From the NCBI GenBank assembly GCA_022767445.1, contig JALENJ010000059.1:1-50632 (forward strand): a DNA stretch of 50,632 nt, in the 5' to 3' direction. Positions within the stretch are counted from its first letter, which is position 1. Every line of letters begins with the position of its first letter. Below the pieces are notes generated by a model. That model was given only the letters and a program-made list of their open reading frames with translations, searched no databases and was not told the origin of the DNA. A program made the position numbers and the translations under genes. Source of the DNA: Erysipelotrichaceae bacterium. Lineage in GTDB: Bacteria; Bacillota_I; Bacilli_A; Erysipelotrichales; Erysipelotrichaceae. This document shows, piece by piece, positions 42,853-50,632 of this stretch.

Positions 42853-45042
42853 ATGAAGCATAATTTTAAAAAGTTATTTTCTTTCGTAATGGCATTCTTA
42901 TTAGTAATGTTGTTACTGCCTGTTCGTGTAATTGCGGTCGTTAATCCGATTACAATTCTTTACACGAACGACGTGCATTGCGGTCTGGAGGGATACTCGA
43001 AGTTAGCTGCGTATCGAACGTCGCTTACGAATGATGGTATTTCGACAGTGCTAATTGATGCTGGTGATCACGTACAGGGTGAATTAATTGGTACTCTAGA
43101 TCATGGTGAAACAATCATCGATATCATGAATGCGATGAATTATGACTATGCAGTGCCAGGTAATCATGAGTTTGATTATCAAATTCCGCAATTCTTAAAG
43201 CTAATGGAAAGAGCTAACTTTCCTTACTTAAGTGCTAACTTTAAGAAGAGTGATGGTTCAAAGGTAACCAGTGACACAAAGACTCTTGAAGCCTATGCAA
43301 TCAAGGAAGTCGACGGCCACAAGATTGGTTTCGTAGGTATTGCAACTCCTGAATCCTATACGAAATCTACGCCGGTATATTTCCAAAATGATGATGGAAA
43401 CTATATTTATACATTCTCTGAGAATACTTTCTATCAGACGATTCAAAGTGCTGTTGATGATGCAAAAGCGGATGGTGCAGAAGCAATCATTGCCATTGGT
43501 CATACGGGTATGGATGGTACAACCAGTGAGTGGACATCCAAAGCTATCATTGAAAATACAAATGGCATTGATGCCTATATAGATGGACACTCACATGAAG
43601 TAAGCGTAGGTCCTGGTTATACACACAAAGTAAATGGTGTTGAGCAAACAGATGAATTCCATAACAAAGATGGAAAACTTGTTTATTACACACAAACCGG
43701 TACAAAACTAAAGAACTTTGGTGAATTAAAGTTAACGTTTGATACAGACTTAGAAATCGAAGCAGTCATGCATAATGTAAATGATTTGACTGACAAAGAT
43801 CCTACAATTGAAAACATGATCGTTGACTCTCGTCAAAAAGAACATGATTACTCAGGTGCGAAAGCAGGTGATTCAGAAGTAGACTTACTTGCGAAAGATC
43901 TCAATACAGGAAATTGGTTAGTTCGTAATCAAGAGACAAATCTAGGTGATTTTAATGCGGATGCTTATCTTTGGAGGACAGGCGCTGATATTGCCTTGAT
44001 GAATGCTGGTGGTGTACGTACAAACGTGATGACGGGTCTCGTTACAAGAGAGAATCTCATCAATGTTAACCCATGGATGAATCAAGTTGGTGTTGTATCC
44101 GCAAGCGGACAGACAATTCTGGATGCGTTGGAACATGGTGCTCGCTTCTATCCAAATATGAATGGTGGTTTCTTACAGGTTGCTGGTCTTACATATGAGA
44201 TCAATACCAAGGTAACAACATCTCCTGTCATCGAAGATAGCAAGGGTGGTTTCCAATCTGTTGACCCAACAAAACCAAGACGTGTACAGAATGTCATGGT
44301 TCAAGGGGAACCACTTGATCCTAACAAGATGTACAACGTTGCAGGTACATTCTATATCTTGCAGTATAGTGGTGATGGTATGTCCATGTTCCAAAACTGT
44401 GCAGTTGTCAGTGGCAATTATCCATCCGATGCAGATGTGCTAATTCAATATACCGAACAAAAACTAAATGGATTAATTCCAGCAAGTCTATATGGTGATA
44501 TAAATGGTTCTGGTCGTATCAAAATCATCGATGAGAATCGCTTTAAAGAAGTTGAAAGAGTTGAGCCAACACACAGTGCAGCTGGTTATATCAAATACAA
44601 GTGTGAAATTGATGGTACAGAGAAGATTGAGCCATTAGCTCAACTTGAATACACTGTACTAGACGGTGAAAATTCTGAATGGAATGAAAGCCAAGAAATA
44701 CTTTCATTCCGTGTAGATGGTGATGATACATTGTTAGTAGAAGTTAGAGTTGATGATGTATTGTTAACAAGAGATGTGGATTACACAGTGAAACATGGTA
44801 GTACAATTGTTGAACTGAAAGCTAGTTTCTTAAAGACATTAGCGAAAGGTCAACATGTTATGAAACTCATCTATCCAGACGGTTCTGTGTCAATTCACTT
44901 TACAACCAAGTACAGAGCTTCAGGATCAAGATATGCAGTTAGAACAAGTGATACAACAAATTCGCAGTTGTGGGTACTATGCTTAGGATTTGCTTTAGTG
45001 GCAATGGCTACAGCTTCGTATTATCGTTTCAAGAAACAATAG
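42853..45042 (+). CDS. Surface 5'-nucleotidase/UshA-like phosphoesterase
   Basis: The start is ATG 42853 after seven G. An ATG at 42841 overlaps that box. The 729-residue product has a signal peptide (residues 1 to about 29, LFSFVMAFLLVMLLLPVRV). A metallophosphoesterase domain follows (TNDVHCG with Asp40 and His42, GDHVQGE, GNHEFD at 103-108, IGHTGMDG, DGHSHE), then a 5'-nucleotidase C-terminal domain (MNAGGVRTNV, YSGDGMSMFQ). Next come an Ig-like region resembling X2 modules (about 595-680) and a C-terminal membrane segment with a KK tail. The RTSDTTN before that segment resembles a degenerate sortase motif. It acts outside the cell on nucleotides. Confidence 0.9.
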   Translation: MKHNFKKLFSFVMAFLLVMLLLPVRVIAVVNPITILYTNDVHCGLEGYSKLAAYRTSLTNDGISTVLIDAGDHVQGELIGTLDHGETIIDIMNAMNYDYAVPGNHEFDYQIPQFLKLMERANFPYLSANFKKSDGSKVTSDTKTLEAYAIKEVDGHKIGFVGIATPESYTKSTPVYFQNDDGNYIYTFSENTFYQTIQSAVDDAKADGAEAIIAIGHTGMDGTTSEWTSKAIIENTNGIDAYIDGHSHEVSVGPGYTHKVNGVEQTDEFHNKDGKLVYYTQTGTKLKNFGELKLTFDTDLEIEAVMHNVNDLTDKDPTIENMIVDSRQKEHDYSGAKAGDSEVDLLAKDLNTGNWLVRNQETNLGDFNADAYLWRTGADIALMNAGGVRTNVMTGLVTRENLINVNPWMNQVGVVSASGQTILDALEHGARFYPNMNGGFLQVAGLTYEINTKVTTSPVIEDSKGGFQSVDPTKPRRVQNVMVQGEPLDPNKMYNVAGTFYILQYSGDGMSMFQNCAVVSGNYPSDADVLIQYTEQKLNGLIPASLYGDINGSGRIKIIDENRFKEVERVEPTHSAAGYIKYKCEIDGTEKIEPLAQLEYTVLDGENSEWNESQEILSFRVDGDDTLLVEVRVDDVLLTRDVDYTVKHGSTIVELKASFLKTLAKGQHVMKLIYPDGSVSIHFTTKYRASGSRYAVRTSDTTNSQLWVLCLGFALVAMATASYYRFKKQ

Positions 45043-45048
45043 TCAATA

Positions 45049-45074
45049 GGGTATCTAGTAGCTAGATACCCTTT
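45049..45074 (+). terminator. Terminator of the nucleotidase gene
   Basis: GGGTATCTAG (45049-45058) pairs with CTAGATACCC (45062-45071) around 3 bases, then TTT. Confidence 0.85.
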
Positions 45075-45081
45075 GTTATAC

Positions 45082-45105
45082 AAAAAAGACCAACATAAGT
45101 TGGTC
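45082..45105 (-). terminator. Terminator of rpsD
   Basis: On the minus strand GACCAAC and GTTGGTC (45105-45099 with 45094-45088) flank a 4-base loop and are followed by six T (45087-45082). Confidence 0.88.
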
Positions 45106-45117
45106 CTAATTGAATTC

Positions 45118-45720
45118 TTATCTGTTGTAGAATTCGACAACGAGTGATTCGTTGATTTCTTGGTTTAATTCGCTTCTTTCTGGAAGACGAACGAATGTAC
45201 CTTTTTTGTTTTCCTTATCAACTTCAACGAAAGCTGGGATTGTGATAGCTGATTCTAGAGATTCAGCGATTGCCTTCATGTTACGAGCATTTTCACGAAC
45301 AGCGATTGTTGAACCTGGCTTGATTAAAGCAGAAGGGATGTCTAACTTCTTTCCGTTTACTTCAATGTGACCATGGTTAACTAACTGACGAGCAGCCTTA
45401 CGAGTTCTAGCTAAGCCCATACGGTATACGATGTTATCTAATCTGCTTTCAAGCAAGATTAAGAAGTTAACACCAGCCATACCTTCCATCTTAGAAGCCT
45501 TGTTGAATAGATTAGCGAATTGACGTTCGTTTAATCCATACATGTTACGAATTCTTTGCTTCTCACGAAGCTGTGTTCCGTAACCACTTAATTTAATACG
45601 CTTTGTTGGTCCATGTTGACCAGGAGCATAAGTTCTCTTCTTAAGCTCTTCACCTGTTTCAAGAATGGAGAAGCTTAAGCGTCTAGCTTTCTTCCATACA
45701 GGTCCTGTGTAACGTGCCAT
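45118..45720 (-). CDS. rpsD: Ribosomal protein S4
   Basis: S4 is a primary 16S rRNA-binding protein of the 30S subunit and, in Bacillus, represses its own mRNA. The start is ATG 45720 after AGGAGG, giving [20 protein letters not shown]. The 200-residue length is standard. The S4 RNA-binding domain is visible at [20 protein letters not shown] with [12 protein letters not shown]. The N-terminal zinc-type Cys motif is absent, as in many Gram-positive S4 proteins. It stands alone with its own terminator and a long structured leader. Confidence 0.97.
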   Translation of the reverse strand: MARYTGPVWKKARRLSFSILETGEELKKRTYAPGQHGPTKRIKLSGYGTQLREKQRIRNMYGLNERQFANLFNKASKMEGMAGVNFLILLESRLDNIVYRMGLARTRKAARQLVNHGHIEVNGKKLDIPSALIKPGSTIAVRENARNMKAIAESLESAITIPAFVEVDKENKKGTFVRLPERSELNQEINESLVVEFYNR

Positions 45721-45734
45721 GTTTTGTTTCCTCC

Positions 45735-45960
45735 TATATATGGCTGAGAAACAATAACAGGTGTAGATCATCCTTGCGGGGTGTTATCATGAGCCTGTTC
45801 ACCTATTGCAGCAGGATACTTAGGAACCAGTTAAACTGTCGATAACGCCTGACGCATGACTCTACATGCTGCCATCATTTAACGCACCCATGATAATAAC
45901 ATTGAAATCCGGTATCCGTCAATGCTTTAGTGCTATCTACAATGTTTTGAAATGATAATC
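45735..45960 (-). ncRNA. Structured rpsD leader, probable S4 autoregulatory RNA
   Basis: About 225 bases upstream of rpsD hold no reading frame but several complementary stretches. In the minus-strand RNA an AACATTG/CAATGTT pair frames a first stem-loop. TTATCATG pairs at long range with CATGATAA, GCATG/CATGC makes a small hairpin, and an AGGTG element can pair with CACCT close to the ribosome site. Bacillus rpsD is controlled by S4 binding to a pseudoknot leader. I infer the same here from position and structure; I did not compare it with a covariance model. Confidence 0.55.
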
Positions 45961-46174
45961 CTGTAAATAAATGTAGGGTAATCAACAGGATATAAATATT
46001 AGTTGAGCCTTAAGTCTTAAAGATAAGAAGGTTATATGAGCAAATTTTTGTGATAATAATAAAATCATTGGTGATATGAATTATGGAAAGATATGTGAAA
46101 GTGATGATGGATATGCCAATTTATAGGTTTGCTGTGTTAAAATATAGCAGAGACTATCAGAAAGGTGGAGACAT
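45961..46174. other. AT-rich spacer between rpsD leader and ezrA
   Basis: This spacer between divergent transcription units shows no gene. It must hold the rpsD promoter (minus) and the ezrA promoter (plus), but I found no hexamer pair good enough to call. AAAGGTGG before 46175 is the ezrA ribosome site. Confidence 0.5.
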
Positions 46175-47905
46175 ATGAATCAGGTATTAACACTATTATC
46201 AGATATCAGATTTATCATAGCGGTTGGTGCAATTTTTGTACTTTTATTGATTATATTAATTGTTACAGCAATTCGTTCACGTCATTTTAAATCTGAATTC
46301 ATAGAATTAGAAAATCGTTATCAAACAATTAAGCAAATTCCTTTATCACTAAAAATGAACAAGGCAATTGCAGTTAGTAGAGTAGATCAGGATACTGTAG
46401 ATCGTGTAAACTCTGCCCAAAATAAATTTGATGAAGTGCAGTCAGTAATCTCTGCTTTATCTAGCAAGTTATCTGATTTGGAAGGATATATCTCTGCTGG
46501 GTCTTTGACAAAAGCAGGTAATCTTGTCAAAGATTTAGAAATTAGAATGACGGATGCAGAAACTGATGTGAAGAGCTTAGAGAATATGCTCGATGCTATT
46601 CTTGCAAAAGAGACAGCACAAAGAGAAGAGGTTACAACACTTAAGAATCGCTTCCGTGCATTGAAGGCACAAGCTGCTGAGATTGCGCCTAAGCTTGCTT
46701 TTGCTTGGCCGCTAATTGAACAAAAGGTTGCGGATACAGAGAAGATGTTTGCGACTTTCGAGGAATGGATGTTCTCAAGTGACTTCGATAAAGCAAACCG
46801 TGAACTTGTAAGTATCAAAAACGGTATGGCCGAACTTGAAGAGATGGTTGATAATATGCCAACGCTGATTGAGGATGCTAGAGGTGTGATCCCTAACATG
46901 GCTGAGGTATTACATAAGGACTATATTTCAAATCGTAATCGTGGTGTTTATCTAAAGCATTTAAATGTTGAAGAAAACCTATCTACAATGACAGAGTCAT
47001 TGCGTGAATCCTTGAAACAGTTAAAGACTGGTTCTACTCTTGGTGTGAAAGAAAACCTAGAGTCTATGAAAGCAAATCTAAGAGAGATGGATAAGGCCGT
47101 AAAAGAAGAGGGACAAAGCTTTGATTTAATTCAAGAATTATCTAAGGAATCTACTGTAATTGCGGATGAAGCAGATAAGAATGCAATTTATGTAAAAGAA
47201 GCTTTTGCGAAATCATCCTCTCGATTTGGTTTTGCGGATTTAGAGGAACAGTTAAATACACAAATCTCTATGTTACAAGCACTTGAAGCAAAGATGCCTA
47301 CCGTATTAGATAGTGTTAGAAACTACCAGGTACCAGCAAGTACAATTGCTGGTTCTCTAAAGGAGTTAAACCAAGAGTTATCCGCTTGCAATTCTGAATT
47401 CAAGAATATTCGTTCTAGAATTGAAGCGGCATCTGGAGATGAAGAGCGTTGTCGTAAACAACTTATTAAATTACAGATTGTTATGAATCAGATGCAGGTG
47501 AAGATTCGCAAGTATAAGTTACCTAATATCTCTGAGGCATATGAAGACGATATGCGTCGTGCAAATGATTATATCCATCGTTTGAATCACTTGATGGAAG
47601 AGATTCCGCTTAATATGCAGTTGTTAAATGGAACACTACAAGAGGCTTTAGATTTCATCTATAAGCTATACAACAATGTGAATAACGTTGTAGGTACTGT
47701 AATGATGGTGGAAAATACAATTGTATTTGGCAATCGTTATCGTTCTACATATGCAGATATCGATTCTGAATTAACACGTAGTGAGTTGAGTTTCCGCAAT
47801 GGCGAATATACGCAAGCCTTAACAACAGCTATTGCTACAATTGAAAAGATTCATCCAGGTAACTATGAATCGATGATTAAGGAGAATGCAAAGAGTGCAG
47901 CGTAG
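46175..47905 (+). CDS. ezrA: EzrA, septation ring regulator
   Basis: EzrA is a membrane protein of Bacillota that restrains FtsZ ring formation and helps to recruit division proteins. The 576-residue product has one N-terminal membrane segment (about residues 13-32, FIIAVGAIFVLLLIILIVTA) with the rest cytoplasmic. The rest is almost wholly helical and coiled coil, in spectrin-like repeats. The C-terminal MMVENTIVFGNRYRSTYADI matches the conserved EzrA patch around FGNRYRS. It overlaps the cysteine desulfurase gene slightly, giving the ezrA-desulfurase-thiI order seen in other Bacillota. Confidence 0.92.
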   Translation: MNQVLTLLSDIRFIIAVGAIFVLLLIILIVTAIRSRHFKSEFIELENRYQTIKQIPLSLKMNKAIAVSRVDQDTVDRVNSAQNKFDEVQSVISALSSKLSDLEGYISAGSLTKAGNLVKDLEIRMTDAETDVKSLENMLDAILAKETAQREEVTTLKNRFRALKAQAAEIAPKLAFAWPLIEQKVADTEKMFATFEEWMFSSDFDKANRELVSIKNGMAELEEMVDNMPTLIEDARGVIPNMAEVLHKDYISNRNRGVYLKHLNVEENLSTMTESLRESLKQLKTGSTLGVKENLESMKANLREMDKAVKEEGQSFDLIQELSKESTVIADEADKNAIYVKEAFAKSSSRFGFADLEEQLNTQISMLQALEAKMPTVLDSVRNYQVPASTIAGSLKELNQELSACNSEFKNIRSRIEAASGDEERCRKQLIKLQIVMNQMQVKIRKYKLPNISEAYEDDMRRANDYIHRLNHLMEEIPLNMQLLNGTLQEALDFIYKLYNNVNNVVGTVMMVENTIVFGNRYRSTYADIDSELTRSELSFRNGEYTQALTTAIATIEKIHPGNYESMIKENAKSAA

Positions 47906-49025
47906 AATTTATTTTGATGGTGCTTCTACTACAGCGATTCATCCTGATGTTTTAAGTACTTATAAAACGCTGTTGGATAAGTATTATGTCAACAGTGAAT
48001 CTCTGTATGATGAAGGCAGTGAAATTAGTAGAATGATGGAAAAAGCTCGGAGTGCGATTGCCGAGCTTTTGGGTGTAAATGCCAATGATACTATTTTTAC
48101 ATCTGGTTCTTCCGAAGCAAATTCATCTGCGATAAAGGGAGTTTGCTTCAGCCAACCAGACAAGAAACATATCATCACAACCAATGTAGAGCATTCCTCT
48201 ATCATGAATGCATGTTTACAAATGGAACAGGTATTTAGTTATGATGTAACGTATCTTCCTGTTAATCATGAAGGTGTTGTAACTTTACGACAAGTAAAGG
48301 ATGCTATGCGTCCTGATACTGCACTTGTAAGTATTATGGCAGTGAATAATGAAGTAGGCTCTGTCAATCCAATTGATGAAATCAGTGAGTATGTAAAGAA
48401 ACATACACATGCATACATGCACACTGATTTAACACAAGCAATTGGTAAGGTGGATGTAAATCTACAGAATGTAGATTTAGCTTCTATCTCTGCGCATAAG
48501 TTAGAAGGCTTAAAGGGTAGTGGTATTCTTGTTAAGAAGGTACATGTACCATTTGTTCCATTGATTAATGGTGGAGAACAAGAGTATGGTATTCGTGGTG
48601 GAACATCCAATGCTTGCGTCAATATGATATTCGCAAAGACATTGCGTTTAGCAATAGAGAATGGCAAGAAGTATCACGATTACATCACAGATTTACAAAC
48701 ATACTTGATTGATGAATTGAAGAAGATTCCAGATATATTGATGAACCAACCAGAGAAAGCAACATGTAATATTGTTAATTTCTCGTATGAGAAAATTCCA
48801 AGTGAAGTGATGCAGAATGCATTAAACAAACGAGGATTCATGGTTAGTGCTAGAAGTACATGTGCTTCAAAGTCGGATGATCCGAGCTATGTTTTAAGCG
48901 CGATGGGCTATTCATCAAGACGAGCAAGTTCATGCATACGCATTAGCTTGACATATCGCAATACAAAAGAAGAGATACAACAGTTTATTGAATCACTAAA
49001 GGAGATTATTTCGCAATATGGTTAA
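47895..49025 (+). CDS. Cysteine desulfurase of the NifS/IscS type
   Basis: This PLP enzyme moves sulfur from cysteine to a protein cysteine. I prefer GTG 47895, 10 bases after GGAG. ATG 47886 is only one base from it. The product has about 376 residues. It starts RRIYFDGASTTAIHPDV, has the PLP Lys in SISAHKLEGLKGSGILV, the cofactor Asp/Gln in HTDLTQAIGK and the catalytic Cys in VSARSTCASKSDDPS. Its position before thiI, with an 8-base overlap, suggests that it feeds ThiI rather than the Suf system, which has its own SufS. Confidence 0.94.
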   Translation: MQRRIYFDGASTTAIHPDVLSTYKTLLDKYYVNSESLYDEGSEISRMMEKARSAIAELLGVNANDTIFTSGSSEANSSAIKGVCFSQPDKKHIITTNVEHSSIMNACLQMEQVFSYDVTYLPVNHEGVVTLRQVKDAMRPDTALVSIMAVNNEVGSVNPIDEISEYVKKHTHAYMHTDLTQAIGKVDVNLQNVDLASISAHKLEGLKGSGILVKKVHVPFVPLINGGEQEYGIRGGTSNACVNMIFAKTLRLAIENGKKYHDYITDLQTYLIDELKKIPDILMNQPEKATCNIVNFSYEKIPSEVMQNALNKRGFMVSARSTCASKSDDPSYVLSAMGYSSRRASSCIRISLTYRNTKEEIQQFIESLKEIISQYG

Positions 49026-50205
49026 ATACGATACAGTATTAATTCGCTATGGTGAGTTAAGTACAAAGGGAAAAAATAGAAGAGACTTTATTACACGTCT
49101 TTATACAAATATCAAATACATGTTAAGAGATTATCCAAATCTAACTTACCGTAAGACACATGATCGTATCTATATCAAGTTAACGGATGAAAATCCTGAG
49201 GATATCTCTAATAAGCTAAAGAAGGTATTTGGTATCAGTTCTTTCTCTTTTACAGAAAGAATTCCTAGTGATATAGAGGCAATCAAAGAAACATGTTTAC
49301 GCATTGCAAAAGTAAGCAATAAGAAGACATTTAAGATGATCACCAAGCGTCATGATAAGAGTTTCCCACTTAATAGTGATTCTATCAATCGTCAGGTAGC
49401 TGGTGAAATACTACAGAATACAGACTTAAAGGTTGATGTTCATCAACCAGATCTTGCGATAAGAGTTGAAGTTCACAGTAATGATACATATATCACTTCA
49501 GATAAGATTCAAGGTGCTGGTGGATATCCAGCAGGTATCAATGGTAAAGTGTTATTAATGTTATCGGGTGGTATTGATTCACCAGTCGCAGCTTATCAGT
49601 TGATGAAGCGTGGTTTAAATGTTGAAGCGGTACATTTCGCATCCCCACCATATACAAGTGAAAATGCGAAACAAAAAGTATTGGATCTAGCAGCGCAAGT
49701 CAGTGAATACCAAGGACATATGAAAGTCCATGTAGTAAACTTCACACAATTACAGCTTGAAATTTATAAACATGCAGGTGATCCATACGCAGTTACTCTC
49801 ATGCGTAGAATGATGTATCGCTTAGCAGAGAGAATCTCTACTAAGTATGGCTGCTTGGCAATCGGTACAGGTGAAAGTGTAGGACAGGTTGCTAGTCAAA
49901 CCCTTGAAAGTATCAACTGTATTAATGCAGTTACAAACATGCCAGTTCTAAGACCACTAGTATGTTATGACAAGGTGGAAATCATCGAATTAGCACGTAA
50001 GATTGGAACCTATGAAACATCTATCTTACCATTTGAAGATTGCTGTACAATCTTTGATCCAAAGAATCCAGTCACAAAACCATCAATTGTAAAGAGTGAG
50101 TACTACGAATCTAAATTTGATTACGAAACACTCATTCAACAAGTAGTTGATGAGATTGAAACAGTAAATGTACAAGTTAAGAGGAGCGAAGAAGACTTTT
50201 TGTAA
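49018..50205 (+). CDS. thiI: tRNA 4-thiouridine synthetase ThiI
   Basis: ThiI adenylates U8 of tRNA and inserts sulfur to make 4-thiouridine. In some bacteria it also helps to make thiamine. The 395-residue product has an N-terminal ferredoxin-like region, a THUMP domain (about 60-165) and a PP-loop ATPase with SGGIDS at 183-188 (MLSGGIDSPVAAYQLMKRG). There is no C-terminal rhodanese domain, as is usual in Bacillota, so sulfur must come directly from the neighbouring desulfurase. It overlaps that gene by 8 bases. Confidence 0.96.
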   Translation: MVKYDTVLIRYGELSTKGKNRRDFITRLYTNIKYMLRDYPNLTYRKTHDRIYIKLTDENPEDISNKLKKVFGISSFSFTERIPSDIEAIKETCLRIAKVSNKKTFKMITKRHDKSFPLNSDSINRQVAGEILQNTDLKVDVHQPDLAIRVEVHSNDTYITSDKIQGAGGYPAGINGKVLLMLSGGIDSPVAAYQLMKRGLNVEAVHFASPPYTSENAKQKVLDLAAQVSEYQGHMKVHVVNFTQLQLEIYKHAGDPYAVTLMRRMMYRLAERISTKYGCLAIGTGESVGQVASQTLESINCINAVTNMPVLRPLVCYDKVEIIELARKIGTYETSILPFEDCCTIFDPKNPVTKPSIVKSEYYESKFDYETLIQQVVDEIETVNVQVKRSEEDFL

Positions 50206-50214
50206 GGAGATATT

Positions 50215-50454
50215 ATGGCTAAACACAATCAAGACATTCGTAATGAGTTCAACGAAAAAATGCAACATTGTACAACAATGGATGAACAAGAGCTTCTAGA
50301 TATTGCAAATGTAACAATTGTACGTGTAGAAAAAGATGATACATATAACACGAAGTCTAAGTTGAAGATATTTGCATTATTTACTTCGCTATTTAATTGT
50401 TCAGAAAACGAACGTATGAAATACGTAAAGAAAATTTATGCAGCGTTAAAGTAA
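50215..50454 (+). CDS. Small protein of unknown function after thiI
   Basis: The 79-residue product is not recognised. It is charged and probably helical, with an N-terminal IRNEFNEKMQHCTTMDEQEL region and a C-terminal KLKIFALFTSLFNCSENERM. It has two Cys but no metal motif and no membrane segment. A GGAG box lies 5-6 bases before the ATG, and the gene starts 9 bases after thiI, so it is the last gene of the ezrA-desulfurase-thiI unit. A strong terminator follows. Confidence 0.75.
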   Translation: MAKHNQDIRNEFNEKMQHCTTMDEQELLDIANVTIVRVEKDDTYNTKSKLKIFALFTSLFNCSENERMKYVKKIYAALK

Positions 50455-50457
50455 TGT

Positions 50458-50489
50458 AAAACGGGAAGTCAGGATCGACTTCCCGTTTT
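50458..50489 (+). terminator. Terminator of the ezrA-thiI unit
   Basis: AAAACGGGAAGTC (50458-50470) pairs perfectly with the 13 bases 50477-50489 around a 6-base loop, the right arm ending in TTTT. Confidence 0.92.
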
Positions 50490-50632
50490 CAAATTATAGG
50501 AAACGAAGTTTCCTATAAAAACCATACGCTAAGCGTATGAGAAGGGAAAAGCTTAAGCGATGAAAAAAGCCTCCGTATATAATTGAATAAGGCTGACAAC
50601 CGAAATTCAAAATATAAGGAGGAGATATCAAT
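50490..50632 (+). promoter_or_regulatory. Hairpin-rich leader of the next gene
   Basis: ATAGGAAAC-GAA-GTTTCCTAT (50497-50517) and CATACGCT-A-AGCGTATG (50523-50539) are two perfect short palindromes. AAGCCT and AGGCT further on can form a third stem. The window ends with AAGGAGGAG about 10 bases before its edge, a ribosome site for a gene starting just outside. No T-box or known riboswitch motif was recognised. Confidence 0.45.

Noticed and set aside
50490-50632. T-box riboswitch
   Set aside because: The conserved TGG-N-ACCGCG antiterminator sequence and the specifier-loop architecture are not visible.
1-50632. CRISPR array, tRNA or rRNA genes
   Set aside because: No regularly spaced repeats, cloverleaf with a CCA end or rRNA core sequence was found on reading both strands. 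A covariance scan was not possible here.

Overview
The window is a chromosomal segment from a low-GC Gram-positive bacterium (Bacillota). Three things point there: a sufCDSUB iron-sulfur operon with the Gram-positive SufU scaffold, genes for EzrA, MurT/GatD, YhaM and RqcH, and strong AGGAGG-type ribosome binding sites with many intrinsic terminators. The mix of genes would suit the Erysipelotrichia, but nothing here proves the family or genus. TGA is used as a stop codon (for example at murT), so the standard code applies.

Layout. 1-1110: decayed IS30-family element (minus strand, running off the left edge). 1142-5066: operon recX-yhaM-murT-gatD. 5070-7452: minus-strand pair of PrsA-like foldases followed by a HIT protein. 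7590-12860: sufC-sufD-sufS-sufU-sufB with an overlapping 5-formyl-THF cyclo-ligase. 12881-15437: DegV protein, FprA-type flavodiiron protein, small membrane protein. 15448-18160: a scarred stretch holding a deleted duplicate of an alanyl-tRNA-editing-like gene, a pyrC gene reduced to its two ends, intact pyrK and pyrD, and the 3' end of a dead group II intron. 18165-19271: the full-length AlaX-like gene (minus). 19326-22470: an EF-G/Tet(M)-like GTPase fused to a Rae1/YacP-type NYN nuclease, then tdk. 22519-28858: MATE transporter, erythromycin-esterase-like protein, CmpB-like membrane protein, DUF1846 protein and a MmcQ/EVE-like protein. 28882-34565: pepF, glutathione peroxidase, Nudix hydrolase, ParB-like small protein, RluB-type pseudouridine synthase and convergent rqcH. 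34656-35260: gmk. 35265-36810: group II intron with a broken reverse transcriptase. 36813-42805: galactoside operon (TetR regulator, GH2 enzyme, GPH symporter, GH36 alpha-galactosidase) with a CcpA-type cre in its promoter. 42853-45074: surface 5'-nucleotidase. 45118-45960: rpsD with a long structured leader (minus). 46175-50489: ezrA, cysteine desulfurase, thiI and a small gene. The last 140 bases are a structured leader for a gene that starts just outside.

How the genes work together. The suf genes form a complete cluster assembly line (SufS and SufU mobilise sulfur, SufBCD builds the cluster). The second cysteine desulfurase next to thiI probably supplies sulfur for tRNA 4-thiouridine. MurT and GatD amidate lipid II. 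The galactoside genes form an import-and-hydrolysis unit. Several genes concern stalled or controlled ribosomes (RqcH, the GTPase-NYN fusion, the S4 leader), although they are not one operon.

The most promising novelty is the 834-residue GTPase-NYN fusion: a ribosome-binding translational GTPase and a ribosome-dependent mRNA endonuclease in one chain, apparently expressed from a leaderless transcript. The region also shows repeated gene decay (IS30, pyrC, alaX duplicate and two group II introns). No tRNA, rRNA or CRISPR array was seen.
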